From JBEIFW01 sp040382215 (GTDB lineage: Bacteria; Actinomycetota; Acidimicrobiia; Acidimicrobiales; Ilumatobacteraceae), in contig JBEIFW010000160.1 in the NCBI GenBank assembly GCA_040382215.1, positions 1 through 7,793 on the forward strand: DNA of 7,793 nucleotides. Direction: 5' to 3'. The position numbers and the translations under genes were made by a program. Positions 6,963 through 7,793 of the stretch are shown one piece after another. Numbering within the stretch: the stretch's first letter is position 1; each line of letters begins with the position of its first letter. The notes under the pieces were generated by a model, which was not told the DNA's origin, did no database searches, and saw only the letters and a list, made by a program, of their open reading frames with translations.

Positions 6963-7643
6963 TCAGGTGAGGGCTTGGCCGGCGGCGGTGAACGATCCGA
7001 GATGGCCGGTGTCGTTGAAGCAGCGCAGGAGCCACTGGGGACCCAGCACGATGAGGTGGTGGATCGAGCCGTTGTCGGCCCCCATGAACGCGAACGGGGC
7101 CGAACCGGCCGCATGGGCGAGCAGCGCAGCGATGACGCCCCCGTGGACGACGGCGACCACCCGCTGGCCGGGATGCCGATCGTGCAGACGCTGGACGGCG
7201 ACGACGGTGCGCGCCCGCAGTGCGGCGGTGGTCTCGGCCCCGGGGATGTGCCCCCACTCCTGGTCGGCCTGCATCCGCACGTAGGCCGGATCGAGCGCCG
7301 CGGCCTTGGCGCGGAACAGCCCGCCCTCCCACTCGCCGAGGTACACCTCGCGCAGGTCGGGCTCGACCTGCGGGGTGATCCCCAGTCGGGCGCACAGCGG
7401 GGCGGCCGTCTGATGGGTGCGCTGCAGGGTGGTCACGTACACCGCATCGATCGGCTCGGTGGCGAGGCGCCCGCCGACCCGCTCGGCCTGCTCGTGGCCT
7501 TCGGGGGCGAGCGGCGGGTCGCCGTGGCCGTCGCGGAGCGCGAACGGTTCGCCGGGCCGGAACGGAGCCGACGCGCCGTGTCGGACCAGCAGTACCTCGG
7601 TGGCCCCGGCCGGCGGGGCGAAACGGACCTGGCGGTGCTCGGT
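6963..7643 (-). CDS. Histidine phosphatase superfamily protein (start codon not identifiable)
   Basis: The product is a phosphoglycerate-mutase-like histidine phosphatase; the substrate cannot be told from sequence. Reading back from the stop (6965-6963), the frame contains every core motif: LLVRHG with the nucleophile His at codon 7580-7578, FALRDGHGDPPLAPEGHEQAERV, the TTLQRTHQTA arginine motif, LREVYLGEWEG with a Glu acid, VVHGGVI with the second His, and C-terminal NGSIHHLIVLGPQWLLRCFND. About 226 residues are visible, a normal length. The first possible start inside the gene, GTG at 7442, would remove residues 1-67 including the nucleophile, so it cannot be right. Upstream of LVRHG the frame has no ATG, GTG or TTG. 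It stays open through the C20 tract and the repeats to the window end. The end given (7643) is where family-like sequence (TEHRQVRFAPP) begins, not a proven start. The true start is probably in the degraded right end. Confidence 0.85.
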   Translation of the reverse strand, partial: TEHRQVRFAPPAGATEVLLVRHGASAPFRPGEPFALRDGHGDPPLAPEGHEQAERVGGRLATEPIDAVYVTTLQRTHQTAAPLCARLGITPQVEPDLREVYLGEWEGGLFRAKAAALDPAYVRMQADQEWGHIPGAETTAALRARTVVAVQRLHDRHPGQRVVAVVHGGVIAALLAHAAGSAPFAFMGADNGSIHHLIVLGPQWLLRCFNDTGHLGSFTAAGQALT

Positions 7644-7648
7644 AGCGT
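7643..7648 (+). promoter_or_regulatory. Possible plus-strand -10 box (TAGCGT) facing the right end
   Basis: TAGCGT in the context CGGTAGCGTGGGGG fits the TANNNT form on the plus strand. It sits at the upstream edge of the minus-strand phosphatase, where a divergent promoter would be expected. No start codon or coding frame follows before the low-complexity run, so no gene can be assigned to it. Confidence 0.25.
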
Positions 7649-7659
7649 GGGGGCGCGGG

Positions 7660-7725
7660 CCCCCCCCCCCCCCCCCCCCGGGGGGCCCCCCCGGGCCGGG
7701 GGCGGGTGGCGCGGCGCGGCGAGGT
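7660..7725. repeat. Low-complexity C/G homopolymer region
   Basis: Twenty C (7660-7679), six G (7680-7685), seven C (7686-7692), then GGG, CC, GGGGG and GCGGC-type sequence. The run is nearly pure G/C and unlike anything else in the window. It may be a sequencing or assembly artefact at a contig end, or a genuine homopolymer tract. No coding sense is visible on either strand. Confidence 0.9.
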
Positions 7726-7793
7726 GAGGCGCGGCGAGGGAGGCGAGGCGAGGCGAGGCGAGGCGCGGCGAGGGAGGCGAGGCGAGGCGAGGA
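7726..7793. repeat. Two 34-bp tandem copies built of GAGGC-like pentamers
   Basis: Bases 7726-7759 and 7760-7793 are tandem copies of a 34-bp unit matching at 33 of 34 positions; only the last base differs (C against A). Each begins GAGGCGCGGCGAGGGAGGCG and continues with GAGGC pentamers. The array runs into the window edge, so more copies may follow. It is purine-rich on the plus strand and shows no coding signal. Confidence 0.85.

Noticed and set aside
6088..7395. A 435-codon minus-strand open frame covering the exported protein and phosphatase
   Set aside because: It overlaps both real minus-strand genes in another frame and runs into der. Its sequence is arginine-rich and without motifs.
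6921..7727. A 268-codon plus-strand open frame ending in a proline run
   Set aside because: It is antisense to the phosphatase with its conserved motifs, and its C-terminus is just the translation of the poly-C tract.
1..7793. A new defence, mobile or biosynthetic system
   Set aside because: Six of the seven genes are recognisable as housekeeping or as members of known families. There are no transposases, integrases, toxin-antitoxin pairs, CRISPR repeats or nonribosomal or polyketide domains.

Overview
This is high-GC, densely packed bacterial DNA. Strong G/C bias at codon third positions, short or overlapping gene junctions and the style of the proteins point to an actinobacterium. The combination of a long-type NadA, a DUF512 radical-SAM protein beside der, and the secreted-protein type suggests an Acidimicrobiia-like lineage, but that placement is inferred from memory of protein style and was not tested.

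Layout, plus strand (2-6178): a five-gene block with almost no spacing. It holds the 3' part of nadA (quinolinate synthase, cut by the left edge), nadB (L-aspartate oxidase), nadC (quinolinate phosphoribosyltransferase), a PDZ/radical-SAM/DUF512 protein of unknown function, and der (two-domain GTPase for 50S ribosome assembly). NadB makes iminoaspartate from aspartate. NadA condenses it with dihydroxyacetone phosphate to quinolinate. NadC converts quinolinate to nicotinate mononucleotide. Together they form the complete de novo NAD entry pathway. The DUF512 gene follows nadC after 45 nt, has no visible Shine-Dalgarno, and carries a TANNNT box just before its ATG, so it may open a second, near-leaderless transcript. 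It overlaps der by ATGA.

Minus strand (6198 to about 7643): two genes convergent with the block. A histidine-phosphatase-superfamily enzyme lies upstream of a small exported protein with a Tat-like signal peptide and two cysteines in the mature part. The phosphatase frame reaches back through its catalytic RHG motif, but no ATG, GTG or TTG is found upstream of that motif.

Right end (about 7656-7793): low-complexity sequence with 20 C, then 6 G, then 7 C, followed by GAGGC-type repeats ending in two 34-bp tandem copies. It looks like an unreliable sequence or contig end, or less likely a real repeat. It probably hides the phosphatase start and a divergent neighbour.

I see no RNA genes, CRISPR array, mobile element or defence cassette, and no gene-free stretch over 300 bases. 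Nothing here is convincingly a new multi-gene system. The least understood parts are the DUF512 protein tied to der, the exported protein, and the odd right end.
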